A stretch of 64,000 nt of DNA, taken from Streptomyces gilvus (GTDB lineage: Bacteria; Actinomycetota; Actinomycetes; Streptomycetales; Streptomycetaceae). Both the position numbers and the translations under genes were made by a program. The notes beneath the pieces are model-generated. The model ran no database searches. It saw only the letters and a list, made by a program, of their open reading frames with translations, and was not told where the DNA came from. Positions 35,016 through 43,127 of the stretch are shown piece after piece. Location of the stretch: assembly GCF_022513565.1 (NCBI RefSeq), contig NZ_JAKWBE010000029.1:1-64000 (forward strand), read 5' to 3'. Each line of letters opens with the position of its first letter. Position 1 is the first letter of the stretch.

Positions 35016-36277
35016 GCCCACGCGAGGTGCTCCCGGTTGTGTGCGATCAGTAGGTCGGTGAGGGTCTCGGCGTACGCGTACTGGCCGATGAGGGGGTGGG
35101 CGAGCAGCGCCCGGAACACCCGGTCCCGGCCGCCCCGCAGGGCCGCCTCCAGGGCCAGCTCCTCGTAGGCGGTGACGTTCGCCGTCAGGCCCGCGTACAG
35201 CGGGTCCACGGGGGCCACCGGCAGCGGCGTCGCTCCCTTCACGCCGACGGCCGCCTGCACCTCGATCACCGCGTCGTCGGGCAGGAAGGGCAGCGTGCCC
35301 CGGTTGCAGGTGTTCACCACCTGGTACGGCGATCCGCCCGCGCCCAGCAGCGACGCCGCGAGGTCGACGGCCGCCTCCGAGTAGTAGGCGCCGCCCCGCT
35401 TGGCGAGCAGCTCCGGCTTCTCGTCCAGGGACGGGTCGCCGTACATCGTCAGCAACTGCCGTTCCATCTCGGCCACTTCGGCGGCCCGGGAGGGCTTGGT
35501 GCGCAGTTCGCGGACGACCTCGTCGTGCGCGTAGTAGTACCGCAGGTAGTAGGAGGGGACCACGCCGAGGCGGTCGAGGAGCTCGCGGGGCAGACGCAGG
35601 TCGGCGGCGACGGCGTCGCCGTGCTCGGCCAGCAGCTTGGGCAGCGCGTTCTCCCCCTCGGGCCCGCCGAGGCGGACGCCGGTCTCCCAGGTGAGGTGGT
35701 TGAGGCCGACGTGGTCGAGGTGGATGTCGGTGGGCGAGACGCCGAGCAGTCGGGCGAACTTGCGCTGGAAGCCGATCGCCACGTTGCACAGGCCGACCGC
35801 CTTGTGGCCCGCCTGCAGCAACGCGCGCGTGACGATGCCGACCGGGTTGGTGAAGTCGATGATCCAGGCGTCCGGGCTGGTACGGCGGACGCGTTCCGCG
35901 ATGTCGAGGACCACCGGGACCGTGCGCAGCGCCTTCGCCAGACCGCCCGCGCCGGTGGTCTCCTGGCCGACGCAGCCGCACTCCAGCGGCCAGGTCTCGT
36001 CCTGCTCGCGCGCCGCCTGCCCGCCGACGCGCAGCTGCAGCAGCACCGCGTCGGCGCCCTCGACGCCGGCGTCCAGGTCGCAGGTGGTGACGATGCGGCC
36101 GCTGTGGCCCTGCCTGGCGAAGATGCGCCGGGCGAGCCCGCCGACCAGCTCCAGGCGCTCGGCGGCCGGGTCGACCAGCACCAGCTCCTCGATGGGCAGG
36201 GTGTCGCGCAACCGGGCGAAGCCGTCGATGAGTTCGGGCGTGTAGGTCGACCCTCCGCCGACCACGGTGAGTTTCAC
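35012..36277 (-). CDS. csnH: GH4-family glycosidase of the csn operon
   Basis: A 421-residue family 4 glycoside hydrolase, annotated in relatives as 6-phospho-beta-glucosidase. The NAD-binding N-terminus is KLTVVGGGSTYTPELIDGF. The metal-binding Cys and His lie in KAVGLCNVAIGFQRKFARLL and DHVGLNHLTW, and QETTGAGGLAKALRTVP is a second family signature. GH4 enzymes work by NAD-assisted oxidation and elimination with Mn. Here it would hydrolyse imported, possibly phosphorylated chitosan oligomers. The GTG at 36277 is followed by a 4-bp overlap with csnK at the other end. It lies 90 bp after the last permease. Confidence 0.9.
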   Translation of the reverse strand: MKLTVVGGGSTYTPELIDGFARLRDTLPIEELVLVDPAAERLELVGGLARRIFARQGHSGRIVTTCDLDAGVEGADAVLLQLRVGGQAAREQDETWPLECGCVGQETTGAGGLAKALRTVPVVLDIAERVRRTSPDAWIIDFTNPVGIVTRALLQAGHKAVGLCNVAIGFQRKFARLLGVSPTDIHLDHVGLNHLTWETGVRLGGPEGENALPKLLAEHGDAVAADLRLPRELLDRLGVVPSYYLRYYYAHDEVVRELRTKPSRAAEVAEMERQLLTMYGDPSLDEKPELLAKRGGAYYSEAAVDLAASLLGAGGSPYQVVNTCNRGTLPFLPDDAVIEVQAAVGVKGATPLPVAPVDPLYAGLTANVTAYEELALEAALRGGRDRVFRALLAHPLIGQYAYAETLTDLLIAHNREHLAWA

Positions 36278-36367
36278 TGGGGGGTCCCTCGCTTCCGGGT
36301 GCCGGGGATGAGACTGTTCGGCCGGGGGTCCGGGGGTTGTCCCCCGGGGAGATGCCGCATGACGTGT

Positions 36368-37261
36368 CTAACCCTTCACTCCGGTGAGCGTGACGCCCTC
36401 GACGAACGCCTTCTGGGCGAAGAAGAACACGAGGATCACGGGCGCCATGACCAGCACGGTCGCGGCCATGGTGAGGTTCCAGTCGGTGTGGTGCGCGCCC
36501 TTGAAGGACTCCAGGCCGTAACTCAGCGTCCACGCGCCGGGGTTCTCCGAGGCGTAGATCTGCGGGCCGAAGTAGTCGTTCCAGGCGTAGAAGAACTGGA
36601 ACAGGGCGACGGCGGCGATGCCCGGTCTGGCCATCGGGATGACGACCCTGAGCAGGGTGCGCAGGTCGCCGCAGCCGTCGACCTTGGCCGCGTCGACGTA
36701 CTCGTTCGGGATGGTCAGCAGGAACTGGCGCAGCAGGAAGATGGAGAACGCGTCGCCGAAGGCCATCGGGATGATCAGCGGCCACAGCGTGCCCGACAGG
36801 TCCAGCTGCTTCGCCCAGAACAGGTACATCGGGATGATGATCACCTGGGGCGGCAGCATCATCATCGAGATGACCAGCATCAGGGAGAGATTGCGGCCCC
36901 GGAAGCGGAACTTGGCGAGCGCGTAGGCCACCGGGATCGACGACACGACGGTGAGGACCGTCCCGAGTCCCGCGTAGATCAGGGTGTTCTTCCACCAGGT
37001 GAGGAAGCCCGGGGTGTCGAAGACCTTCCTGTAGTTGGCCCACTCCCAGGTGTGCGGGATCAGGTCCCGGCTGAGGGCCTGGCTGTCGCTCATCAGCGAG
37101 GTCAGGAACACGAACACGAACGGCAGGGTGAAGAAGAGCGCGGCCGCCACCCCGAGGGAGTGGACGGCGATCCACTCGAAGAGCGACCTGCGGCGGGCCG
37201 TGCGCTCGGCGGGGGAGACCGGGGCGTGCACCCGCACCGGCTTGTCCAGTACTTGGGCCAT
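36368..37261 (-). CDS. csnG: carbohydrate ABC permease, MalG type
   Basis: A 297-residue inner-membrane permease with six helices, from FEWIAVHSLGVAAALFFTLP to VILVFFFAQKAFVEGVTLTG. The EAA loop sits in PNEYVDAAKVDGCGDLRTLL. The last residues (TGVKG) match the usual MalG-family end. No ATPase gene is in the cluster; Streptomyces sugar importers of this class share MsiK, encoded elsewhere. The start at 37261 lies 2 bp from the MalF-type gene's stop. It imports chitosan oligosaccharides if the csn assignment is right. Confidence 0.93.
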   Translation of the reverse strand: MAQVLDKPVRVHAPVSPAERTARRRSLFEWIAVHSLGVAAALFFTLPFVFVFLTSLMSDSQALSRDLIPHTWEWANYRKVFDTPGFLTWWKNTLIYAGLGTVLTVVSSIPVAYALAKFRFRGRNLSLMLVISMMMLPPQVIIIPMYLFWAKQLDLSGTLWPLIIPMAFGDAFSIFLLRQFLLTIPNEYVDAAKVDGCGDLRTLLRVVIPMARPGIAAVALFQFFYAWNDYFGPQIYASENPGAWTLSYGLESFKGAHHTDWNLTMAATVLVMAPVILVFFFAQKAFVEGVTLTGVKG

Positions 37262-37263
37262 GG

Positions 37264-38232
37264 TCAGTCACCTGCCAGGTTGAGACCGCCCCGGCGCCGC
37301 ATCAGGAACGCGGTGAACACCATGGACAGGACGAACAGGACGAGGGCGACGACACACGCGGAGCCGTAGTCGAAGCGCTGGAAACCGAGGTTGTAGACGA
37401 GCTGGGGGAGGGTCAGCGTGGACTTCTCCGGGTAGCCGGGCTCGAACTGGGTGCCGGCGCCCTGGATCACACCGGAGGCGACCTTCCCGGCGATCAGTGG
37501 CTGGGTGTAGTACTGCATGGTCTGGATCACGCCGGTGACGACCGCGAACATCACGATCGGCGAGATGTTGGGCAGGGTCACGTACCGGAACCGCTGCCAG
37601 GCCGAGGCGCCGTCCAGCTCGGCGGCCTCGTACTGCTCCTGCGGGACGTCGAGCAGCGCGGCCATGAAGATGACCATCAGGTCGCCGATGCCCCACAGGG
37701 CGAGCAGGGTGAGGGCCGGCTTGGACCAGGTGGGGTCGTTGAACCAGCCGGGGGCCGGGATGCCGACCTTCTCCAGGATCGAGTTGACCGGGCCCGTACC
37801 GGGGTTGAGCAGGAACGCGAACGCCATGGTCGCGGCCACCGGCGGGGCGAGGTAGGGCAGGTAGAACAGGGTGCGGAAGACCCCCGTGCCCGTCTTGATC
37901 TTGGTGATCAGCAGGCCCACGCCGAGTCCGAAGACGACCCGCAGGGTCACCATGACGACGACCAGCCACAGGGTGTTGCGCAGGGCGGGCCAGAAGTAGG
38001 GGTAGTGCTCGAAGACGTACGTCCAGTTCTTCGTACCGCTCCACGTCGGCGCCTTGAAGCCGTCGTAGTGCATGAACGAGAAGTAGACCGTCGAGATCAG
38101 CGGGTACGCGAAGAAGACCGCGAAGCCGATCAACCAGGGCGACATGAAGGCGAGGGTGCGCAGTGCCTGTTTCCGCTGCTTCGCAGCGAGGGCGGACGGG
38201 CGGCGCTTCGACGCCAGTGTGAGGGTGCTCAT
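37264..38232 (-). CDS. csnF: carbohydrate ABC permease, MalF type
   Basis: A 322-residue permease. An N-terminal basic stretch precedes TM1 (FMSPWLIGFAVFFAYPLIST). Further helices run through LWLVVVMVTLRVVFGLGVGL, and the EAA loop is EQYEAAELDGASAWQRFRYV. The last helix is CVVALVLFVLSMVFTAFLMR. It pairs with csnG to make the membrane channel. It is 7 bp from the binding-protein stop and 2 bp from csnG. The ATG at 38232 begins MSTLTLASKRRPSALAAK. Confidence 0.93.
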   Translation of the reverse strand: MSTLTLASKRRPSALAAKQRKQALRTLAFMSPWLIGFAVFFAYPLISTVYFSFMHYDGFKAPTWSGTKNWTYVFEHYPYFWPALRNTLWLVVVMVTLRVVFGLGVGLLITKIKTGTGVFRTLFYLPYLAPPVAATMAFAFLLNPGTGPVNSILEKVGIPAPGWFNDPTWSKPALTLLALWGIGDLMVIFMAALLDVPQEQYEAAELDGASAWQRFRYVTLPNISPIVMFAVVTGVIQTMQYYTQPLIAGKVASGVIQGAGTQFEPGYPEKSTLTLPQLVYNLGFQRFDYGSACVVALVLFVLSMVFTAFLMRRRGGLNLAGD

Positions 38233-38239
38233 CGTCGGA

Positions 38240-39601
38240 CTACTTCGCCTGCGCGATGTCCGTGTCGATCTGCTTGGCCGCGCTCTCCAGGCCGGCCTTG
38301 AGGTTCGTGACCTTTCCGCTCTCGTAGTCGTAGCCGAGGTTCTGGATGGTCACGAGGTAGGAGCCGCCGTTGATCGAGGCGGGGCTCGTGGTGGAGTTCG
38401 GGTTCGCCGCGATGTCGAGGAAGGTCTTGAAGCGCGGGTCGTACTTCAGCTTCGGGGACTTCAGGGCGGCCAGCGTGGAGGGCACGTTGTGGATGCCGTT
38501 GGAGAAGTTCACCACCGCGTCGGTGTCCGTGGTGATGTACTTGACGAACTCCCAGGCCGCGTTCTGCTTCTTGCTGGTGGCCGCGATGCCGGCGATGGTG
38601 CCGGTGATGTAGCCCTTGCCGTACTGACTGGCCTGGTCGTCGGGGACGGGCAGCGGGGCGACGCCGATGTCCAGCTTCGGGTTGGCCTCCGTGGCCATCC
38701 CCAACCGCCACTCGCCGTCGAGCTGCATGGCGACCTGGCCGGTGTGGAAGGGGTGCTTCTTGCCCCACTCGTCGCCGAGCGTGGAGCGGTAGGTCTCCAG
38801 CTTCTTGAAACCGCCGAGCTCGTCGACGAGCTTCTTCTGCAGCTGGAACCCCGCCGCGAACGCCGGGTCCTTGGCGAGGTTGGACTTGCCGGCCTTGTCG
38901 AAGTACGTCGGCGAGAACTGCGCGAAGTAGTGCTCGGTCGTCGTCTCCCAGCCGTGGTAGTCCGGCATGAACCCGAGCTGCTTGTAGGTGTCGCCCTGGG
39001 GGATCGTCAGCTTCTTGGCGTCGGCCTCGAACTCCGACCAGGTCTTCGGCGGGCTGGTGATGCCGGCCTTCTTGAACTCGGTCTTGTTGTAGTAGAGGCC
39101 GTACGCGTCGCCCAGCAGCGGCACCGTGCAGCGGTCGCCGTTGAACTGGGTGTACTCGTTCATCGCCTTCGGGAACGTCGTCTGCGGGTCGATGCCGTCC
39201 TTCTTGAAGAAGGGGTTGAGGTCGACCAGCGCGCCCGAGGAGCAGAACTTGCCGACGTTGTTGGTGGTGAAGGAGGAGATGACGTCGGGCGCCTTGTCGC
39301 CGCCCGTGCGCAGCGCCTGGTTGATCTTGTCGTCGGTCATGTTGCCGACGACGTTGACGTGGATGTTGGGGTGGGCCTTCTCGAAGCCGGCGATCAGCGA
39401 CTTCACGGCGGCCACCTCGTTCGGCGCGCTCCAGGCGTGCCAGAAGTTGATGGTCGTGTCCTTGGAGGCGTCGTCGCTCGCGCCCGAGCTCGACTGTCCG
39501 GTACAGGCGGTGGCGAGCAGGGCGAGGGAGGCGGAGGCGGCGAGCGCGACGACCGTCTTCCGGGTCACTTCGGGGGCGACTTTCCTGGACTTTTCGGGCA
39601 T
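38240..39601 (-). CDS. csnE: extracellular sugar-binding lipoprotein of the csn operon
   Basis: A 453-residue substrate-binding protein. The signal is a type II peptide with lipobox LLATACTGQ; Cys33 becomes the lipidated N-terminus. Cluster 1 family features follow: INFWHAWSAPNEVAAVKSLI, DLNPFFKKDGIDPQTTFPKA and YGLYYNKTEFKKAGI. It delivers sugar oligomers to CsnFG. The operon, with a GH4 enzyme, BadF kinase and ROK regulator, fits the chitosan-oligosaccharide system. The ATG at 39601 is about 80 bp from the regulator's stop, so a promoter or readthrough from csnR is possible. Confidence 0.92.
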   Translation of the reverse strand: MPEKSRKVAPEVTRKTVVALAASASLALLATACTGQSSSGASDDASKDTTINFWHAWSAPNEVAAVKSLIAGFEKAHPNIHVNVVGNMTDDKINQALRTGGDKAPDVISSFTTNNVGKFCSSGALVDLNPFFKKDGIDPQTTFPKAMNEYTQFNGDRCTVPLLGDAYGLYYNKTEFKKAGITSPPKTWSEFEADAKKLTIPQGDTYKQLGFMPDYHGWETTTEHYFAQFSPTYFDKAGKSNLAKDPAFAAGFQLQKKLVDELGGFKKLETYRSTLGDEWGKKHPFHTGQVAMQLDGEWRLGMATEANPKLDIGVAPLPVPDDQASQYGKGYITGTIAGIAATSKKQNAAWEFVKYITTDTDAVVNFSNGIHNVPSTLAALKSPKLKYDPRFKTFLDIAANPNSTTSPASINGGSYLVTIQNLGYDYESGKVTNLKAGLESAAKQIDTDIAQAK

Positions 39602-39682
39602 GGCAAGGTCTCCCAGGGGCGGGACGGGGTGGGTGAGGAAGGCGCGGGGGGTGAGTGCGGGGTCTGCGGGAGGGGTGGTGCG

Positions 39683-40894
39683 TCAGCGCGAGGTGTCGAA
39701 GACCTCGTCGCGGGTGGCCGCGAGGGCGCTCTCCAGCGCGCCCCGCAGCACGGGGTGTTCCCGTACGTCGCCGATGACGAGCCGGGGGCGGGCGGCGGCC
39801 AGCTCCTCCAGTTCGTCCTGCACGAGGGAGCGCAGGCGCTCGCCGCCCGAGGTCAGGGAGGCGCCGCTGAGCACGACGAGTTCGGGGTCGAGGACGGAGA
39901 CGAGGGCGGCGAGACCGGTGGCCAGCCGGGTCGCGTACGTCTGCAGGAGCCGGCGGGAGAGGTCGGTGTCCTCGGCGGCGGCCCGCTCCAGGAGCGCGGC
40001 GGCCACCTCGGCGTACGGCCCCGAGGGGATCGGCGCGATGCCGAGTTCACGGGCCAGACGCGGGACGGCCTGGGAGCCGGCCAGCTCCTGGTAGCCACCG
40101 CTGTTGGCCTTCGTCACCTGCCGGACCAGGGGTGCGCCCGGCACCGGGAGGAAGCCCACCTCGCCCGCGCCGCCGGTCCAGCCGCGGTGCAGCCGGCCGC
40201 CGAGGACCAGGGCGGCGCCGAGGCCCCCCTCGTTCCAGAACAGCACGAAGTCCTCGTGCCCCCGCGCCGCGCCCAGCCGTTGTTCGGCGACGGCGACGAG
40301 GTTGACGTCGTTCTCGTACTCCACCGGCATCGGCAGCGCGGCGGCGAGTTCGTCGAGCAGGGCCGGGGTGTGCCAGCCCGGGAGGTGGGAGGCGTAGCGC
40401 AGCCGGCCGGTGTTGGGGTCGAAGGCGCCCGGGGTGCCGATGACGAGCCGGTGGACGTCGTCGCGGGCCAGTCCCGCCGCCTTCACCGCGCCGTCGAGGG
40501 CGTCGGTGACCTGCCGGAGAACGGGCTGGGCCGGACGCCTCCCGGGGGTGGGGAGTTCGTACGAGCCCACCGTGCGGCCGGTGACGTCGGCGACGGCGGC
40601 GAGGATGCGCTCCGGGGTGACGTCCAGGCCCGCCGCGTACCCGGCGGCCGGGTTGACCTCGTACAGCTGGGCGTTGGGGCCGGGCCGTCCCTCGGTGGTG
40701 CCGGTGGCGAGGACCAGCCCGGCCGCCTCCAGGCGGGCGAGCAGCTGGGAGGCGGTCGGCTTGGAGAGGCCGGTGAGCTTGCCGATCCGCGTGCGGGACA
40801 GCGGCCCGTGCTCCAGGAGGAGGTCCAGGGCGGCGCGGTCGTTCATGGCGCGCAGGACGCGCGGGGTGCCCGGCGTACCGGCGGATCCTGCCAT
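39683..40894 (-). CDS. csnR: ROK-family repressor CsnR
   Basis: A 403-residue ROK regulator. The N-terminal winged helix-turn-helix is LSRTRIGKLTGLSKPTASQL. The ROK domain follows with YAAGLDVTPERILAAVADVT, FVLFWNEGGLGAALVLGG and the AGEVGFLPVPG segment. The zinc-binding CxCGxxGC motif of sugar kinases is missing, as in many Streptomyces ROK regulators. In S. coelicolor CsnR represses chitosanase and its own uptake operon. A matching palindrome, TAGGAAAGTTTCCTA, sits 49 bp upstream of this start. The ATG at 40894 begins MAGSAGTPGTPRVLRAMND. Confidence 0.9.
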   Translation of the reverse strand: MAGSAGTPGTPRVLRAMNDRAALDLLLEHGPLSRTRIGKLTGLSKPTASQLLARLEAAGLVLATGTTEGRPGPNAQLYEVNPAAGYAAGLDVTPERILAAVADVTGRTVGSYELPTPGRRPAQPVLRQVTDALDGAVKAAGLARDDVHRLVIGTPGAFDPNTGRLRYASHLPGWHTPALLDELAAALPMPVEYENDVNLVAVAEQRLGAARGHEDFVLFWNEGGLGAALVLGGRLHRGWTGGAGEVGFLPVPGAPLVRQVTKANSGGYQELAGSQAVPRLARELGIAPIPSGPYAEVAAALLERAAAEDTDLSRRLLQTYATRLATGLAALVSVLDPELVVLSGASLTSGGERLRSLVQDELEELAAARPRLVIGDVREHPVLRGALESALAATRDEVFDTSR

Positions 40895-40930
40895 GGGTCG
40901 ACACCTGCCTTTCGACTGTCCAGCTTCTCA

Positions 40931-40967
40931 TTCCAGCACTGTTAGGAAAGTTTCCTATTGGCTGGAA
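40931..40967. promoter_or_regulatory. nested palindromic operator upstream of csnR
   Basis: A perfect 15-bp palindrome, TAGGAAAGTTTCCTA (40943-40957), is nested in a larger inverted repeat, TTCCAGC (40931-40937) and GCTGGAA (40961-40967). The two centres differ by one base. The inner dyad closely resembles the CsnR-type ROK operator I recall from Streptomyces chitosanase promoters. It lies 49 bp upstream of the csnR start and is the expected autoregulatory site. Confidence 0.8.
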
Positions 40968-41006
40968 AGGAACGTAAGCCCAGGGCGAAGGGGGCGTCAA
41001 GAGAAG

Positions 41007-41044
41007 CCGCCCCCGAGGCAACACACTCGTTACCTCGGGGGCGG
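41007..41044 (-). terminator. terminator downstream of the MscS gene
   Basis: A perfect 12-bp stem, CCGCCCCCGAGG / CCTCGGGGGCGG, with a 14-base loop. It lies 24 bp beyond the stop of the leftward mscS gene and before the csnR promoter. Confidence 0.8.
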
Positions 41045-41067
41045 TGGAGACCGGGGGAAGTGGCCGG

Positions 41068-42210
41068 CTACTTCGGCGCGGTCCGCTGCGGCGCTATCGG
41101 CGTGGCCGCCGCCGACTGCGGGGAGTCCGGGTTGGCGTGGGCGGACGGGGCCGCGACCGTCTCCGCCGGGTCGGCGACGTCCAGGGCCGTGGCCACGGCC
41201 GTCTCGCCGCCCACGATGCGGATGTCCGCCGCGTCGAAGGCCCGCTTGACGCGCCAGCGCAGCTCGCGTTCGACGGCGAGGGACTTGCCCGGCATGGTCT
41301 TCGCGGAGACGCGCACGACCATCGAGTCCAGCAGCACGCTGTCCAGGCCGAGCACCTCGATCGGGCTCCACAGGAGCTCGTTCCAGGGCTCCTCCGCGCT
41401 CATCTTCTCGGCGACCTCGTCGAGGGTGGCCTTCAGCTTGTCCAGGTCTTCGTTCGCCTTCACGGTGACGTCGACACCGGCCGTGGCCCAGCCCTGGGAG
41501 AGGTTGCCGATCCGCTTGACCTCGCCGTTGCGGACGTACCAGATCTCGCCCTCGGCACCGCGCAGCTTCGTCACGCGCAGGCCGACCTCGATGACCTCGC
41601 CGGAGGCCACGCCCGCGTCGATCGTGTCGCCGACGCCGTACTGGTCCTCCAGGATCATGAAGACACCGGAGAGGAAGTCGGTGACCAGGTTGCGGGCGCC
41701 GAAACCGATCGCGACACCGGCGACACCGGCGGAGGCCAGCAGCGGGGCCAGGTTGATCTGGAACGCGCCCAGGACCATCAGCGCCGCGGTGCCGAGGATC
41801 AGGAAGGACGCCACCGAGCGCAGCACCGAGCCGATGGCCTGGGAGCGCTGACGGCGGCGTTCGTTGTTGACCAGCAGACCGCCCAGCGAGGTGCCGTCGA
41901 CCGCCTCGGCGGTGCGGGTCATCCGGTCGATCAGCTTGGTGATCGCCCGCTGCACGACCGCTCTGAGTACTCCCGCGATCACCAGGATCAGCAGGACCCT
42001 GAGACCGATCGCCAGCCACGTCGACCAGTTCTGCTCGACCCAGCTGGCCGCGTTCGTCGCGCTCTCCTGGGCGTCCTGGAGCGTCGGGACCGTCACGGCC
42101 GTCGACCCCGTCGGGGACGGCGACGGCGACGGCGACGAACCGGCGGCCAGTAGGACGGCGGGCAAGGACACGGCGGGTACCTCCAGGTGCAGCGGTCCGC
42201 CCGTCGGCAC
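41068..42210 (-). CDS. MscS-family mechanosensitive channel
   Basis: A 380-residue small-conductance channel. An N-terminal signal-like or first helix (VSLPAVLLAAGSS) and a Ser/Pro patch are followed by helices at WLAIGLRVLLILVIAGVLRA and SVLRSVASFLILGTAALMVL. The pore helix has the Gly/Ala pattern of MscS (PLLASAGVAGVAIGFGARNL). VTDFLSGVFMILEDQYGVGD and the beta domain with WYVRNGEVKRIGNLSQGWA follow. The C-terminal tail is Ala/Pro-rich. It should relieve hypo-osmotic pressure. The ATG at 42210 is used; a GTG at 42180 is equally possible. Confidence 0.9.
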   Translation of the reverse strand: MPTGGPLHLEVPAVSLPAVLLAAGSSPSPSPSPTGSTAVTVPTLQDAQESATNAASWVEQNWSTWLAIGLRVLLILVIAGVLRAVVQRAITKLIDRMTRTAEAVDGTSLGGLLVNNERRRQRSQAIGSVLRSVASFLILGTAALMVLGAFQINLAPLLASAGVAGVAIGFGARNLVTDFLSGVFMILEDQYGVGDTIDAGVASGEVIEVGLRVTKLRGAEGEIWYVRNGEVKRIGNLSQGWATAGVDVTVKANEDLDKLKATLDEVAEKMSAEEPWNELLWSPIEVLGLDSVLLDSMVVRVSAKTMPGKSLAVERELRWRVKRAFDAADIRIVGGETAVATALDVADPAETVAAPSAHANPDSPQSAAATPIAPQRTAPK

Positions 42211-42494
42211 GCGACGCGGTCAAGGTCACGAAAAGGTCACCGGACGGGCAGGCCCACCACACTATCGGGGCACGGTGTGTGCATCCTTGCCGTCTCCTGA
42301 GGAGAGACCGTGCGGAGTCCGGGATGAGCAGGTGGGATAAACACATCCCGCTCGGGGGGATGAATCACGTGTGGTCGAAAACACTCCCAGCCCGTTACCG
42401 GGACATGGTGGCGCTTCCACCAGGCAAGAGGGGAGACTGACCTACAGATCGTCCCGGCGCGAGCCACGCGCCGCCGACGCCCAAGGAGGCATCC

Positions 42495-43031
42495 GTGCCG
42501 CATGTCCTGGTCCTCAACGCGTCGTACGAGCCACTCGGCGTCGTACCGCTCCGCCGCGCGCTCGTCCTCGTCCTGGAGAACAAGGCCGTCTCCCTCGAGG
42601 AATCGGGCGCCTTCATGCACAGCGCGACCGTCACAGTCCCCGCACCAAGCGTGGTCCGGCTCAAGCGATTCGTCCGGGTTCCCTATCGGGGGCCCGTTCC
42701 TCTGACCCGGCGCGCGCTGTTCGCGCGTGACGGGGGCCGGTGCATGTACTGCGGTGGCGTCGCAACCAGCGTCGACCACGTCATCCCGCGCAGCCGCGGG
42801 GGCAAACACGTCTGGGACAACGTGGTGGCGTCCTGCCGCCGCTGCAACCACGTCAAGGCCGACCGGCACCTGATCGAGCTGGGCTGGCGGCTGCGCCACA
42901 AACCGGCCCCGCCCACCGGTCTGGCCTGGCGCATCATCGGGACCGGCCATAGGGACCCGCGCTGGCTGCCCTACCTGCAGCCGTACGGCGCGGAAGACGC
43001 CATGGCCCGGATCGACGGCATCTCCGCCTGA
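42495..43031 (+). CDS. HNH endonuclease
   Basis: A 178-residue HNH nuclease of the widespread actinobacterial family that begins PHVLVLNASYEPLGVVPLRR. The zinc/HNH core is RCMYCGGVATSVDHVIPRSR, then GGKHVWDNVVASCRRCNH with CxxC pairs (CMYC, CRRC) and the His/Asn catalytic residues. The C-terminus is helical. There is no partner methylase, so restriction is not implied; such genes are common housekeeping-like loci. The GTG at 42495 follows caaggaggcatcc, a strong ribosome site. Confidence 0.92.
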   Translation: MPHVLVLNASYEPLGVVPLRRALVLVLENKAVSLEESGAFMHSATVTVPAPSVVRLKRFVRVPYRGPVPLTRRALFARDGGRCMYCGGVATSVDHVIPRSRGGKHVWDNVVASCRRCNHVKADRHLIELGWRLRHKPAPPTGLAWRIIGTGHRDPRWLPYLQPYGAEDAMARIDGISA

Positions 43032-43082
43032 CGGTCCGGGCCTTCGCATTCCCCGGTCACCGGGAGTGCGGCAGCGTACGGC

Positions 43083-43115
43083 CCGGCCCGGGAGCCCCCC
43101 GCGCTCCCGGGCCGG
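43083..43115. terminator. bidirectional terminator after HNH gene
   Basis: A 13-bp perfect stem, CCGGCCCGGGAGC / GCTCCCGGGCCGG, with a 7-base loop. It lies between the convergent HNH gene and the FtsX permease, with C/G-rich flanks and no U-tract, as is usual in Streptomyces. Confidence 0.8.
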
Positions 43116-43127
43116 ACAGTCGTGCGG

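Noticed and set aside
36278..36367. A DasR-type operator near the sugar kinase/GH4 genes
   Set aside because: No sequence resembling the ACTGGTCTAGACCAGT consensus was found between the genes or upstream of csnE. Control by CsnR explains the operon better.
34050..37271. A 1,073-codon leftward frame covering csnK and running across csnH and csnG
   Set aside because: Only the last 321 codons (the kinase) are real. The rest reads across the GH4 and permease genes in the wrong phase.
42502..43049. Restriction-modification system around the HNH nuclease
   Set aside because: There is no methyltransferase or specificity gene beside it, and this HNH family is widespread as a single gene.
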